64,000 nt of DNA, from positions 248,001 through 312,000 of the forward strand of contig NZ_JAZGQK010000007.1 in the NCBI RefSeq assembly GCF_036422035.1, read 5' to 3'. The stretch is from Plantactinospora sonchi (GTDB taxonomy: Bacteria > Actinomycetota > Actinomycetes > Mycobacteriales > Micromonosporaceae). The position numbers and the translations under genes are program-made. Every line of letters begins with the position of its first letter. Within the stretch, counting starts at the first letter, position 1. The notes beneath the pieces were generated by a model. That model ran no database searches. It was given only the letters and a program-made list of their open reading frames with translations, and was not told where the DNA came from. Positions 25,145-34,032 of the stretch are shown in pieces.

Positions 25145-27515
25145 ACCCCCAGTGCCAGTCGGCGACCATCGGGTGGTCCTCGCCGTACGTACGGGTGTAG
25201 TCGCGGCACTCCTGCCGGGCGTCGACCATCGCCTGGCGGAGGTGGGCGGCGGTGGGGCCGAGTTGCGGGACCCGGTCGATGACGTCGATGACGAGGTGGA
25301 ACCGGTCGAGGTCGTTGAGCATGACCATGTCGAAGGGCGTGGTGGTGGTGCCCTCCTCCTTGTAACCCCGGACGTGCAGGTTGGGGTGGTTGGTGCGCCG
25401 GTAGGTGAGCCGGTGGATGAGCCACGGATAGCCGTGGTAGGCGAAGATGATCGGCTTGTCGGTGGTGAAGATGGTGTTGAACTCGGAGTCCGGCAGCCCG
25501 TGCGGGTGTTCGGATTCCGGTTGGAGTCGCATCAGGTCGACGATGTTGACCACCCTGACCTTCAACTGGGGCAGGTGGTGGCGGAGCAGTTCGGCGGCGG
25601 CGAGGGTCTCCAGGGTCGGTACGTCACCGGCACAGGCGAGGACGACGTCGGGTTGGGTACCGGTGTCGGTGCCGGCCCAGTCCCAGATGCCGAGTCCCCG
25701 CCGGCAGTGCAGGATGGCGTCCTCCATGCTCAGCCAGGTCGGGGCGCCCTGCTTGCCGGCGATCACCACGTTGATGTAGTGCCGGCTGCGGAGGCAGTGG
25801 TCCATGATGGACAGCAGAGTGTTGGCGTCCGGGGGCAGGTAGACCCGGACGACCTCGGCCTTCTTGTTGACCACATGGTCGATGAAGCCGGGATCCTGGT
25901 GCGAGAAGCCGTTGTGGTCCTGCCGCCAGACGTGGCTGGAGAGCAGGTAGTTCAGCGAGGCGATCGGACGGCGCCAGGGGATGTCCCGGGTCACCTTCAA
26001 CCACTTTGCGTGCTGGTTGAGCATCGAGTCGACGATGTGGATGAACGCCTCGTAGCTGGTGAAGACGCCGTGCCGGCCGGTGAGCAGGTAACCCTCCAAC
26101 CAGCCCTGGCAGAGATGCTCGGAAAGCACCTCCATGATCCGTCCCTCTGGCGCCAGATGTTCGTCACCGGGCTCGATGGCGCCCAGGAACGTGCGGTCGC
26201 TCGCCTCGAACGCGGCGCCCAGCCCGTTCGACTCGACCTCGTCCGGGCCGAGGAGCCGGAACCGGTCCGGGTTGGCCCGGATCACGTCCCGCACCCAGTC
26301 GCCCAGTACCCCGGTCGCGCCGACCACCGGTTCGCCGCGCTCTCCGACCGGCACGCCGTACTCCCGGTAGTCGGGGAGCACCAGGTCGCGGAGCAGTTCA
26401 CCGCCGTTGGTGTGCGGGTTGGCACTCATCCGTCGGCCGCCCAGGGGGGCCAGGTCGGCGATCGCCGGCACGGGTGCGCCGGTCGGGTCGAAAAGTTCCT
26501 CCGGCCGGTACGACCGCAGCCAGCGTTCCAGTTCGGCCCGGTGCTGCGGATTGGTCCGAACCTCGGAGAGCGGCACCTGGTGGGAGCGGAAGGTTCCCTC
26601 GACCGGTACGCCGTCGACCTCGGCCGGGCCGGTCCAACCCTTCGGCGTACGGAGCACGATCATCGGCCAGCGGGGGCGTTCCACCCGGCCACCGCGACGG
26701 GCTCGGGACTGGATCTCGGCGATCTCGTCGAGCGCCCGGTCGAGGGTGGTGGCGAGGGTCCGGTGCACCTCCATCGGCTGGTCACCGGCGACGACGTACG
26801 GCTGGTAGCCATAGCCGCGCAGGATCGACAGCAGGTCGGTCTCGGGGATCCGGGCGTACACCGTCGGGTTTGCGATCTTGAAGCCGTTGAGGTGCAGGAT
26901 CGGCAGTACCGCACCGTCCCGGGCGGGGTTGAGGAAGACGTTGGAGAGCCAGCTCCCGGCCAGCGGCCCGGTCTCCGCCTCCCCGTCCCCGACCACACAG
27001 GCCACCACCAGGTCGGGATTGTCGAACGCAGCCCCGTACGCGTGCATCAGCGAGTAACCCAGCTCGCCGCCCTCGTGGATGGAGCCCGGTACGTCCGCCG
27101 CCACGTGGCTCGGCACCCCACCCGGGAAGGAGAACTGGCGGAACAGTTCGGTCATCCCAATCTCGTCCCGCCCCACCGACGGGTACCGCTCGCTGAACGT
27201 CCCCTCCAGCCAGGTGTTCGCGATGATCGCCGGGGCGCCGTGTCCCGGCCCGGTCACCAGCATCATGTCCAGGTCGCGTGCCACGATGGCCCGGTTCAGG
27301 TGTACGTACACCAGGTTCAGCCCCGGGTCCGTACCCCAGTGGCCGAGCAGCCGGGGCTTGATGTGTTCCGGCGCCAGCGGCTCGCGCAGCAGCGGATTCG
27401 CCAGCAGGTAGATCTGTCCGACGCTGAGATAGTTGGCCGCCCGCCAGTACGCGTCGATCCGGTCCAGTTCCCCGTCGGTGAGCCGGACCCGTGGGTCCGT
27501 CGAGGTCTTCACCAT
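25143..27515 (-). CDS. xfp: phosphoketolase (xylulose-5-P/fructose-6-P)
   Basis: 790 residues, the usual length. The thiamine-diphosphate enzyme pattern is intact: YLSVGQIYLLANPLLREPL near the N-terminus, GHWGTDPGLNLVYVHLNRAI, GPGHGAPAIIANTWLEG, GELGYSLMHAYGAAFDNP, VVGDGEAETGPLAGSW (ThDP/metal loop), HLNGFKIANPT and SWRHDHNGFSHQDPG-type sequence (VWRQDHNGFSHQDPGF). It cleaves xylulose-5-phosphate (and probably fructose-6-phosphate) with phosphate to acetyl-phosphate. No acetate kinase or phosphotransacetylase gene lies next to it. Downstream are the 54-base element and the MarR-GNAT gene. Confidence 0.96.
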   Translation of the reverse strand: MVKTSTDPRVRLTDGELDRIDAYWRAANYLSVGQIYLLANPLLREPLAPEHIKPRLLGHWGTDPGLNLVYVHLNRAIVARDLDMMLVTGPGHGAPAIIANTWLEGTFSERYPSVGRDEIGMTELFRQFSFPGGVPSHVAADVPGSIHEGGELGYSLMHAYGAAFDNPDLVVACVVGDGEAETGPLAGSWLSNVFLNPARDGAVLPILHLNGFKIANPTVYARIPETDLLSILRGYGYQPYVVAGDQPMEVHRTLATTLDRALDEIAEIQSRARRGGRVERPRWPMIVLRTPKGWTGPAEVDGVPVEGTFRSHQVPLSEVRTNPQHRAELERWLRSYRPEELFDPTGAPVPAIADLAPLGGRRMSANPHTNGGELLRDLVLPDYREYGVPVGERGEPVVGATGVLGDWVRDVIRANPDRFRLLGPDEVESNGLGAAFEASDRTFLGAIEPGDEHLAPEGRIMEVLSEHLCQGWLEGYLLTGRHGVFTSYEAFIHIVDSMLNQHAKWLKVTRDIPWRRPIASLNYLLSSHVWRQDHNGFSHQDPGFIDHVVNKKAEVVRVYLPPDANTLLSIMDHCLRSRHYINVVIAGKQGAPTWLSMEDAILHCRRGLGIWDWAGTDTGTQPDVVLACAGDVPTLETLAAAELLRHHLPQLKVRVVNIVDLMRLQPESEHPHGLPDSEFNTIFTTDKPIIFAYHGYPWLIHRLTYRRTNHPNLHVRGYKEEGTTTTPFDMVMLNDLDRFHLVIDVIDRVPQLGPTAAHLRQAMVDARQECRDYTRTYGEDHPMVADWHWG

Positions 27516-27622
27516 GTGCGCCTCCTGACCCTCCCGGGCCGTTTCGTTGCCTGGACGTGCCCGCTCAGTGCGGAATGTGCCCGCTCACTGCGGATGTAGT
27601 CGCCTTTCCCGGACGCGTCCGC

Positions 27623-28528
27623 TCACTCCTGGATGTACAGGCCGTGCGAGCTGCGGACGACGATCACCGGCGCCGGTGAGTGGTAGAGCATCGCCTGACT
27701 GACCGCGCCGAGCATGCCCCGCCACGGCTCGTCGCCCCGGGCGCTGACCACCACCACCTCGGCCCGGCGTGCCTCCTCGAGCAGAGCCGCCTCCGGCGCA
27801 CCGGTCCGCACCTCCTGCCGGACCGACACCGACGGGTACTTCCGCTGCCACGGCGCCACCGCCTCGGCCAGCTGCCCGGCGGCCTCCGCCGGGACCTCGC
27901 CGGTCCGCTCGTCCGGATCCCAGACCTGCACCACCACCAGCTCGGCGGCCCGGCGGGTCGCCGTGTCGAAGGCGTAGTCGAGGGCGCACAGTGAGCTGGC
28001 GGAGCCGTCCACCCCGACCATCACCGGCCCCGGGCTCGGCTGGTCCTCCCGGACGACCAGCACACTGCAGCCGGCCCGGGCGGCGATCTGGACGGCGGTC
28101 GCGTCGGAGTCGGCCGGCACGTCCGGGTTCAGGGTCAGCCCGCCGTCCCCGATGACCAGCAGCGCGGCCGAACCCGACTCGCGCAGCAGCGTGGTGATCA
28201 CCGGTCCCTCGATGAGCGCGGTGCTGACCGGCACCTCCGGCCGGGTCTGCGAGGCGACGGCGATCGCGTGTTGGAGCAGTTCCTCGGCGGGACGTCGGGG
28301 CTCGGCCGGCATCGGCTCCGACGGGTCGGCGACCCAGTTGAACGCGTGCACGACCCGCAGGGGCCGGGAGTGCCGGCCGGCCTCCAGCGCGGCCATCCGG
28401 ACCGCCGTCAGACTGAGCCGCGAGCCGTCCACCCCGACCACGACGACGGGCGTCTCGACCGGGTCCTCCACGGGGGCCACCGGATCAGGCCGCCGGTCAG
28501 CCGCGTCGTGCCGACGCGGGGTATCCAC
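27623..28528 (-). CDS. tandem-domain universal stress protein
   Basis: 301 residues from a GTG. Two Usp domains: the first from VVVVGVDGSRLSLTAVRMAALEAG, the second from GPVMVGVDGSASSLCALDYAFDTA. The second carries the ATP-binding type end, VVVSARGDEPWRGMLGAVSQAMLYHSPAPVIVV (G2xG9xGS/T-like). The first domain ends less canonically (DGGLTLNPDVPADSDATAVQIAARAGCSVLVV). It lies 107 bases upstream of phosphoketolase on the same strand; in actinobacteria Usp and phosphoketolase genes often co-occur in hypoxia or dormancy regulons, but no DosR box was identified here. Confidence 0.9.
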   Translation of the reverse strand: MDTPRRHDAADRRPDPVAPVEDPVETPVVVVGVDGSRLSLTAVRMAALEAGRHSRPLRVVHAFNWVADPSEPMPAEPRRPAEELLQHAIAVASQTRPEVPVSTALIEGPVITTLLRESGSAALLVIGDGGLTLNPDVPADSDATAVQIAARAGCSVLVVREDQPSPGPVMVGVDGSASSLCALDYAFDTATRRAAELVVVQVWDPDERTGEVPAEAAGQLAEAVAPWQRKYPSVSVRQEVRTGAPEAALLEEARRAEVVVVSARGDEPWRGMLGAVSQAMLYHSPAPVIVVRSSHGLYIQE

Positions 28529-28602
28529 TCACAGGCCGAGGATATCGAGGCAGCTTGCCGGATGTGCCCGATTTGGCCGGTGCGGTGTCCGCCGGCCGCC
28601 GC

Positions 28603-29598
28603 TCAGCGGGATTGGACCCGGAGCACCGCGAGGGTGGCGTTGTCCCGCCCGCCGGCCGCCAGCGTGTCGGCGAGGATGCCCCGGACCGATTCACCCGGAC
28701 TGCCCGCCCCGCCGAGCCGGCTGGCCAGCCGCTGGTAGTCGAGTTGCTCGGCCACCCCGTCGGTGCAGAGGCAGTAGACGTCACCGGGACGCAGTGACAC
28801 GTGCAGCAGGTCCGGCTCCGGGGCGCTCGGATGGCCGACGTACCGGGTGAGCTGGTAACGGGCCGCGGCCGCGGCGGCGGAGTCGGCCGGGTACCAGCCG
28901 TAGACGGCACCGAGCCAGGCCGCGGTGTGGTCGACGGTGAGCAGTTCGAGCAGCCCGTCGCGGAGCCGGTAGGCGCGGGAGTCGCCGATCTGCACGATCC
29001 AGGCGTACGCCTCGTCCGGCGGGGCGGGTGCGGTCGGTCCGGGTGGCCCGCTGACCGGCGCCGTACGGGCCATCGGGGCGCTCCGGGCCGACCACGTACC
29101 CGGACCGGTGTCGGCGCTGTCGGGCCGGCCCGTGGCGTCGACGGGATACACCCCGGCGGACCCGTACGCGACGCCGCCGGCCGACTGGCCCCGGTCGCCG
29201 TACGCCTGGGTCTCCGGGGCACCGATCAGCCCGGTGAAGGTGCACCCGGTCAACTCGCCGAGTTCGAGGCCGGCCGCCCGGACGCGGGACTGCGCCTCGG
29301 CGACCGCCGCCCGCAACCGGGCGGGGCCGATGTCCGGGGCCGCCGCCCGTACCGCCGCCACGATGGTCTCCATCGCGGTGTCGCCGGCGACGGTGCTGCC
29401 CCGGCCGTCGCCCATCCCGTCGGCCACCGCCACGAACGGCAGCTTCGGGTCGACGTGCAGGACGTCGAAGTTGGCCCGGTACCGGTGACCGACCCGGGTA
29501 CCGGCGGCGACCTCGAACCGGTGTCCGGCGTGCTGGAAGACGCGGGTGACGTCGCCCTCGACGGGCATCCGATCCGGACCCGACACAGGGCTTCGGTG
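28603..29598 (-). CDS. PP2C-type serine/threonine phosphatase
   Basis: About 331 residues from ATG 29598; the frame continues to 29631. PP2C metal-binding motifs: FVAVADGMGDGRGSTVAGDTAMETI (Asp-Gly-Met-Gly), QIGDSRAYRLRDG, LCTDGVAEQLD and AAGGRDNATLAVL. A Pro/Ala/Thr-rich insert of about 70 residues (ETQAYGDRGQ to PDEAYAW) interrupts the domain. It dephosphorylates Ser/Thr on proteins, presumably opposing Hanks-type kinases encoded elsewhere. No transmembrane helix is seen. Confidence 0.88.
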   Translation of the reverse strand, partial: HRSPVSGPDRMPVEGDVTRVFQHAGHRFEVAAGTRVGHRYRANFDVLHVDPKLPFVAVADGMGDGRGSTVAGDTAMETIVAAVRAAAPDIGPARLRAAVAEAQSRVRAAGLELGELTGCTFTGLIGAPETQAYGDRGQSAGGVAYGSAGVYPVDATGRPDSADTGPGTWSARSAPMARTAPVSGPPGPTAPAPPDEAYAWIVQIGDSRAYRLRDGLLELLTVDHTAAWLGAVYGWYPADSAAAAAARYQLTRYVGHPSAPEPDLLHVSLRPGDVYCLCTDGVAEQLDYQRLASRLGGAGSPGESVRGILADTLAAGGRDNATLAVLRVQSR

Positions 29599-29705
29599 CA
29601 TGGCGGGGAGGTTAGCAAAGTTCGGCGACACCTCGGGCGGTATGGCTGAATTGTCCGTTACTGGAAGGCGGCCCCGAGCGCGGACCGGACTGCGAGGATG
29701 GAACG

Positions 29706-30323
29706 GTGAACCTGCCCGACGTACTGCGACGGCATCGTCTGTTGGCGGTCGTCCGGGCCGACGATCCGGACGCGGCCCTGGAGTGCGTGCTGGTTCTCGC
29801 CGAGGCCGGGATCGGCCTGGTCGAGGTCTCGATGACCTCGAAGGACGCGGCCGGGGTGCTGGTCCGGGCCCGGGCGGCGCTGGGACCGGACGCGCCGCTG
29901 GGTGCCGGTACGGTGCTCACCGAGGCGGACGTGGTGCAGGCGGAGCAGGCCGGCGCGTCGTTTGTGGTTACTCCCGGGGTGGTACCGGCGGTTGCGGAGT
30001 CGGTCCGGCTCGGGCTTCCCGCCTTGGTCGGAGCGCTGACCCCGACCGAGGTGGTGGCGGCCAGCCTGGCCGGGGCGACGGCGGTGAAACTCTTTCCGGC
30101 CTCGCTGGGTGGCCCGACCTACCTGTCGGTGCTGCGGGAACCCTTCCCCGAGGTGCCGTTCGTACCGTTCGGCGGTGTGGACACCGGTTCCGCGGCGGGT
30201 TACCTGGCCGCCGGCGCGCTCGCGGTGGGCGTCGGCGCCCCGCTGCTCGGCGACGCGCCGCGCGGCGGTGACCTGGCCGGACTGCGGTTGCGCGCGACGG
30301 CGTTCCTGGCCGCCGTCGCCTGA
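29706..30323 (+). CDS. eda: KDPG/KHG aldolase (2-dehydro-3-deoxyphosphogluconate aldolase)
   Basis: 205 residues, the family length. Schiff-base Lys128 lies in TAVKLFPAS, catalytic Glu40 in GLVEVSMTS, and the phosphate loops are GAGTVLT, VTPGVVPAV and PFGGVDTGSAAGYL. It cleaves 2-keto-3-deoxy-6-phosphogluconate (or the 4-hydroxy-2-oxoglutarate analogue) to pyruvate and an aldehyde. The gene stands alone, without a dehydratase or kinase next to it. GAGGA lies before the GTG at 29706. Confidence 0.93.
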   Translation: MNLPDVLRRHRLLAVVRADDPDAALECVLVLAEAGIGLVEVSMTSKDAAGVLVRARAALGPDAPLGAGTVLTEADVVQAEQAGASFVVTPGVVPAVAESVRLGLPALVGALTPTEVVAASLAGATAVKLFPASLGGPTYLSVLREPFPEVPFVPFGGVDTGSAAGYLAAGALAVGVGAPLLGDAPRGGDLAGLRLRATAFLAAVA

Positions 30324-30393
30324 CCTCCGCGTTCCCTCTCCCGCCTTCCGCCGCGCTGACCTCTCGACTGGCGGCTCAGCCGGTCCGGGCAGG

Positions 30394-31299
30394 TCAGCCG
30401 GTCGCGGTACGTCCCGGGGTGGTACGACCGGTCCGGGGTCGGCCGCCCACCACCCGTAGCGACCCCGGCTGCCGGCCGGCCAGGTGGTCGAGTGCCGTCG
30501 CCGTCGCCTCGTCGGCGGGGAGAAGGACGAACAGCCGCTGGTCCTCGCTGTCGGGGAGGTCCAGGCTCTCGAAGGCCAGGCTGAGTTCGCCGACCTCCGG
30601 ATGCACCAGACGCCGCACCCCGGTGCGCCTCGGGAACGCGAGTGGCGCGCCCAGCCTGCTGGTGAACGGCGTCCCGCCGGTGGCGGTCAACTCCTGGACC
30701 AGCGCGGCGGCGTACGGGTCCGCCCGCCTGGAGCCGAACTTCAGGTACGCGACCATGTCGTCCGCGACCCGGCCCCACTCCGGATACGCGGACCGGGCGC
30801 GCGGGTCGGTGAGCACGAACCGGACGAGGTTGGCCGGTCGGCTGTCCAGGATGCCGACCGGGCCGGCGAGCCGCTCGTAACCGCTGGTGTACGCGATGAT
30901 CTCGCCCAGCCGGCTGAGGACGTACGCCGGACCGGGTTCGAGCCGGTCGAGCAGCGCGACGAGGCTGGGGCGCAGCGACCGGGTCGGTGGTTCGGGCCCG
31001 GCGGCCTGGCAGGGGATCTGTCCGCCGGCGGCCTTGGCGACGATCCGGAGCAACTGCCGGTCCTCCTCGGAGAGCCCCAGCGCGTCGGCCAGCGCGCCGA
31101 GCACCTGAGGGGAGGGGTTGCGGTCCCGGCCCTGTTCGATCCGGGTCAGGTATTCGACGCTGACTCCGGCCAGGGTGGCCAGCTCGGCGCGACGCAGACC
31201 GGGGGTGCGGCGTCGGGCATTGACCGGGAGCCCGACCATGGCCGGTGAAACCGCCTCCCGACGGCTGCGTACGAAGGCGGCCAGGGCGCTGCTGTCCAT
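30394..31299 (-). CDS. XRE-family regulator with MmyB-like ligand domain
   Basis: 301 residues. The HTH is at about 10-80 (RTPGLRRAELATLAGVSVEYLTRIEQGRDRNPSPQVLGALADALGL). The rest is the MmyB/PAS-like domain (PAYVLSRLGEIIAYTSGYERLAGPVG, NLVRFVLTDPRARSAYPEWGRVADDMVAYLK and RRLVHPEVGELSLAFESLDLPD), which in relatives binds fatty-acid-like ligands. It is divergent from the FMN reductase gene (start codons 102 bases apart), and this regulator/flavin-reductase pairing is common in actinobacteria; it probably controls that gene. Confidence 0.92.
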   Translation of the reverse strand: MDSSALAAFVRSRREAVSPAMVGLPVNARRRTPGLRRAELATLAGVSVEYLTRIEQGRDRNPSPQVLGALADALGLSEEDRQLLRIVAKAAGGQIPCQAAGPEPPTRSLRPSLVALLDRLEPGPAYVLSRLGEIIAYTSGYERLAGPVGILDSRPANLVRFVLTDPRARSAYPEWGRVADDMVAYLKFGSRRADPYAAALVQELTATGGTPFTSRLGAPLAFPRRTGVRRLVHPEVGELSLAFESLDLPDSEDQRLFVLLPADEATATALDHLAGRQPGSLRVVGGRPRTGRTTPGRTATG

Positions 31300-31401
31300 G
31301 GCAGCGAGGTTACCCGCGGTGTCGGCCGGCAGCGTGGCCCTGACAGGGCCAGCATCAACGCGGTCTGCCTCGATCGCGTCCGGACCGGCAGATTCGACGG
31401 C

Positions 31402-32076
31402 ATGACAGAAGCACTCACCGAAGCAGGCGACACCGGCTCCGCTGCCCCACCCTCGTCATCCGGGACGGCGCGGAACCCGGAGCGGGAACTCAACCTACTG
31501 GTGGTCATCGCCAGCGTCCGGCAGGGCCGGTTCGGGCCGGTGGTGGCTCGTTGGTTCGAGGATGAGGCACGGCGGCACGGCCGGTTCCGGATCGACGTTC
31601 TCGACCTGGCCGAGACGCCGCTGCCGGCCGACCTGCCGGCCGGTCCGGCCTGGGAGTGGCCCGCGCAGCGTTCCGCGTCGCAGCGGGAGCTGGCGGATCG
31701 GTTGGCCGGGGCCGACGCGGTGGTCGTGGTGACGCCGGAGTACAACCACAGTTTCCCCGCCTCGATCAAGCACCTCGTCGACTGGCACTTCACGGAGTGG
31801 CAGGCCAAGCCGGTCGGCTTCGTCTCGTACGGCGGGGTCAGTGGCGGCCTGCGGGCGGTCGAACAGCTCCGGTTGGTCTTCGCCGAGATGCACGCCGTCA
31901 CGATCCGGGACACCGTCAGCTTCGACCGGTTCTGGGAGAGGTTCGGTGCGGACGGCCGGCCGGCGGACGCCGACGGTTCGGGTACGGCGGTCAAGGCGAT
32001 GCTCGACCAACTCGGCTGGTGGGCCGGGGTGCTGGCCGAGGCGCGCCGGCGCAGCCCGTACCAGGACGGCAACTGA
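31402..32076 (+). CDS. NADPH-dependent FMN reductase family protein
   Basis: 224 residues. A flexible N-terminus of about 28 residues precedes the flavodoxin-like fold: LLVVIASVRQGRFGPVVARWF (phosphate loop), then ADAVVVVTPEYNHSFPASIKHLVDW, the classic PEYN motif of FMN reductases, and VGFVSYGGVSGGLRAVEQLR. It uses NADPH to reduce FMN or a quinone/azo compound. It is probably controlled by the divergent XRE/MmyB regulator. Confidence 0.92.
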   Translation: MTEALTEAGDTGSAAPPSSSGTARNPERELNLLVVIASVRQGRFGPVVARWFEDEARRHGRFRIDVLDLAETPLPADLPAGPAWEWPAQRSASQRELADRLAGADAVVVVTPEYNHSFPASIKHLVDWHFTEWQAKPVGFVSYGGVSGGLRAVEQLRLVFAEMHAVTIRDTVSFDRFWERFGADGRPADADGSGTAVKAMLDQLGWWAGVLAEARRRSPYQDGN

Positions 32077-32083
32077 GCGCCGA

Positions 32084-33295
32084 CTACCCTTTCGCCCGGC
32101 TGGCCCGGGACTCCAGGTAGCGCTGCTCGGCGAGGCTGGCGGTGGACTTCGCGGCACGCCGGTAGTCCTCGTACGCCCCGGTCGTGTCGCCGGCTTTCTC
32201 CCGCAGGTGCGCCCGTACGGAGAGCAGCCGGTGGTGCCCGGCCAGCCGCTGGTCGCTGGCGAGTGTGGCGAGCAGGGCCAGACCGGCCCGCGGACCCTCG
32301 GTTTCGGCGAGCGCGATCGCCCGGTTGAGGGTCACCATCGGATTGGGCGCGATCCGTTCCAGGATCAGATAGAGGGCGTGCACCTGCGGCCAGTTGGTCT
32401 GCTCGGCCGTGGCCGCGTCGGCGTGCGTGGCGGCGATCGCCGCCTGCAGTTGGTAGGGCCCCAGCGCCTGGCCGGCCAGTGCCGCCTTGACCAGTTCGGT
32501 GCCCTCGTCGATCATCGCGTGGTCCCACCTCGTACGGTCCTGCTCGTCCAGCGGCACCAGGTCGCCGGCCGCCGTGGTGCGTGCCTCCCGGCGGGCGTGG
32601 GTGAGCAGCATCAGCGCGAGCAGCCCCGCCACCTCGCCATCCTCGGGCAGTTGCGCGTGCACCATCCTGACCAGCCGGATCGCCTCCTGGGCGAGATCGG
32701 GACGGTGCAACCGGCTGCCCGAGGAGGCGGTGTAGCCCTCGTTGAAGATCAGGTAGAGCACCTGCAGGACGACCCGTAGCCGCTCCTCGCGCTCGGCGCC
32801 GTCGGGCAGGCGGAACGTACTGCCGGCCGCCTTGATGCGCTGCTTCGCCCGGCTGATCCTGGCCGCCATCGTGGCCTCCGGCACCAGGAACGCACGGGCG
32901 ATCTCGGCAGTGGTCAGGCCGCCGACCGCGCGCAGTGTCAGGGCGGTCTGCGAGGCCGCGGTCAGTGTCGGATGGCAGCAGAGGAACAGCAGGACGAGCG
33001 AGTCGTCGGTGTCCGGTACGTCCTCGGGCACCACCTCGGTCGCCGTCGCCGCCTCCCGCTCGCGGCGCGCGTGGTCACTGCGCATCTCGTCGATGAGTCG
33101 CCGGGACGCGACGGTCACCAGCCAGCCGCGTGGATTGTTCGGCACTCCCTCGGCCGGCCACTGGGCGGTGGCGGCAAGGACCGCCTCCTGTACGGCGTCC
33201 TCACACCCTTCGAACCGGCCGTGCCGGCGTACCAACACGCCGAGGACCTGCGGCGTGAGCTCACGCAGCAGGTCCTCGACAGTTGGTGCCGTCAT
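32084..33295 (-). CDS. ECF sigma factor with C-terminal TPR-like domain (ECF42-like)
   Basis: 403 residues. Region 2 (GVLVRRHGRFEGCEDAVQEAVLAATAQWP, GWLVTVASRRLIDEMRSDHARR) and region 4 (ALTLRAVGGLTTAEIARAFLVPEATMAARISRAKQRI) fill the first 170 residues. The remaining 230 residues are helical: VLYLIFNEGYTASSG, LLALMLLTHARREAR, QLQAAIAATHADA and ALYLILERIAPNPMVTLNRAIA, the SnoaL-free TPR extension of the ECF42 group. The start overlaps the stop of a YCII/DGPF gene by 4 bases (ATGA), the association that defines ECF42 loci. No anti-sigma factor is present. Confidence 0.92.
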   Translation of the reverse strand: MTAPTVEDLLRELTPQVLGVLVRRHGRFEGCEDAVQEAVLAATAQWPAEGVPNNPRGWLVTVASRRLIDEMRSDHARREREAATATEVVPEDVPDTDDSLVLLFLCCHPTLTAASQTALTLRAVGGLTTAEIARAFLVPEATMAARISRAKQRIKAAGSTFRLPDGAEREERLRVVLQVLYLIFNEGYTASSGSRLHRPDLAQEAIRLVRMVHAQLPEDGEVAGLLALMLLTHARREARTTAAGDLVPLDEQDRTRWDHAMIDEGTELVKAALAGQALGPYQLQAAIAATHADAATAEQTNWPQVHALYLILERIAPNPMVTLNRAIALAETEGPRAGLALLATLASDQRLAGHHRLLSVRAHLREKAGDTTGAYEDYRRAAKSTASLAEQRYLESRASRAKG

Positions 33296-33663
33296 GCCTC
33301 CAATTGTCCGTCGGCGAACATCACCTGCCGCACCTCGACCCCCAGACCCTCGATCGAGGTGTCCGGGATCTGCGCCGCCAACTCGATCGCCCGCTCCCTG
33401 TTCTCGCAGTCGACCAGGTAGAAACCGCCCAGGAACTCCTTGAACTCGAGGAAGGGTCCGTCGGTCACCACCGGCTGGCCGTTACGTACCGACACCACGG
33501 CGGCCTGGGACGGGTCGACCAGCGCCTGCGTGGTGATCAACTCTCCGGACGCCTTCAGCGCCTCGATGAACCTGCCGTGGCCGCCGCCGATCGCCGCCTT
33601 CTCCTCGTCGGTCAGCGCGTCCAGCACGGCCGGGTTGATGTACATGCTGATCAGGAACTGCAT
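33292..33663 (-). CDS. YCII/DGPF-domain protein
   Basis: 123 residues. Diagnostic sequence: TTQALVDPSQAAVVSVRNGQPVVTDGPFLEFKEFLGGFYLVDCENRERAIELAAQIP, with the DGPF tetrapeptide. These ferredoxin-fold proteins accompany ECF42 sigma factors and are thought to take part in their signalling; the enzymatic activity, if any, is unknown. It is translationally coupled to the sigma gene. Confidence 0.93.
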   Translation of the reverse strand: MQFLISMYINPAVLDALTDEEKAAIGGGHGRFIEALKASGELITTQALVDPSQAAVVSVRNGQPVVTDGPFLEFKEFLGGFYLVDCENRERAIELAAQIPDTSIEGLGVEVRQVMFADGQLEA

Positions 33664-34032
33664 CCTGTCACTCCTCGCCGTTCACGGGTCCCCACCGGAC
33701 CCCTCGGCCAGTTGGTCGGAACCGCCGCCGTGGTCTTGACATCCCCCGTCCGAACTTACGGATGATTTTTCCGCCCCGGCGTCGTCCGGACCGGGAAATC
33801 TGCCGCCGCCGGTGCCGGGGGCGGGGGCGGGGGCGGGGGCGGCACGGACGGGAGACGAACCGGGCGTCCACCCCGGGTCCGGTCGAGGAGCGTCGGCTTC
33901 CGGGAGCACGCTCTCCGCCAGACCTGCCCGACTGGCCGATTCGCGCCGATTCGGCGGCCGACCAGCCGGGCACGTACGCGGGCCGACCGAACCACCCCCG
34001 TGCTGAGCGGCACAACCAGGCATGATGTCGCC
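33664..34032. other. intergenic region with G-tract
   Basis: 369 bases between the divergent YCII and 2-hydroxyacid dehydrogenase genes. It should hold both promoters. The AT-richer stretch near 33752-33772 (GGATGATTTTTCCG) is the most likely promoter zone. It contains the four-fold GGGGGC repeat. No further gene is supportable. Confidence 0.5.
33818..33840 (+). repeat. (GGGGGC)4 G-quadruplex-type tract
   Basis: Four runs of five G separated by single C bases on the plus strand, lying about 190 bases upstream of the dehydrogenase start and 155 bases upstream of the YCII start. Single-base loops make it a strong quadruplex candidate by the usual rules. Confidence 0.85.

Noticed and set aside
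24375..27599. A 1074-codon plus-strand open frame opposite phosphoketolase
   Set aside because: Antisense to a highly conserved enzyme; composition is typical of high-GC shadow frames.
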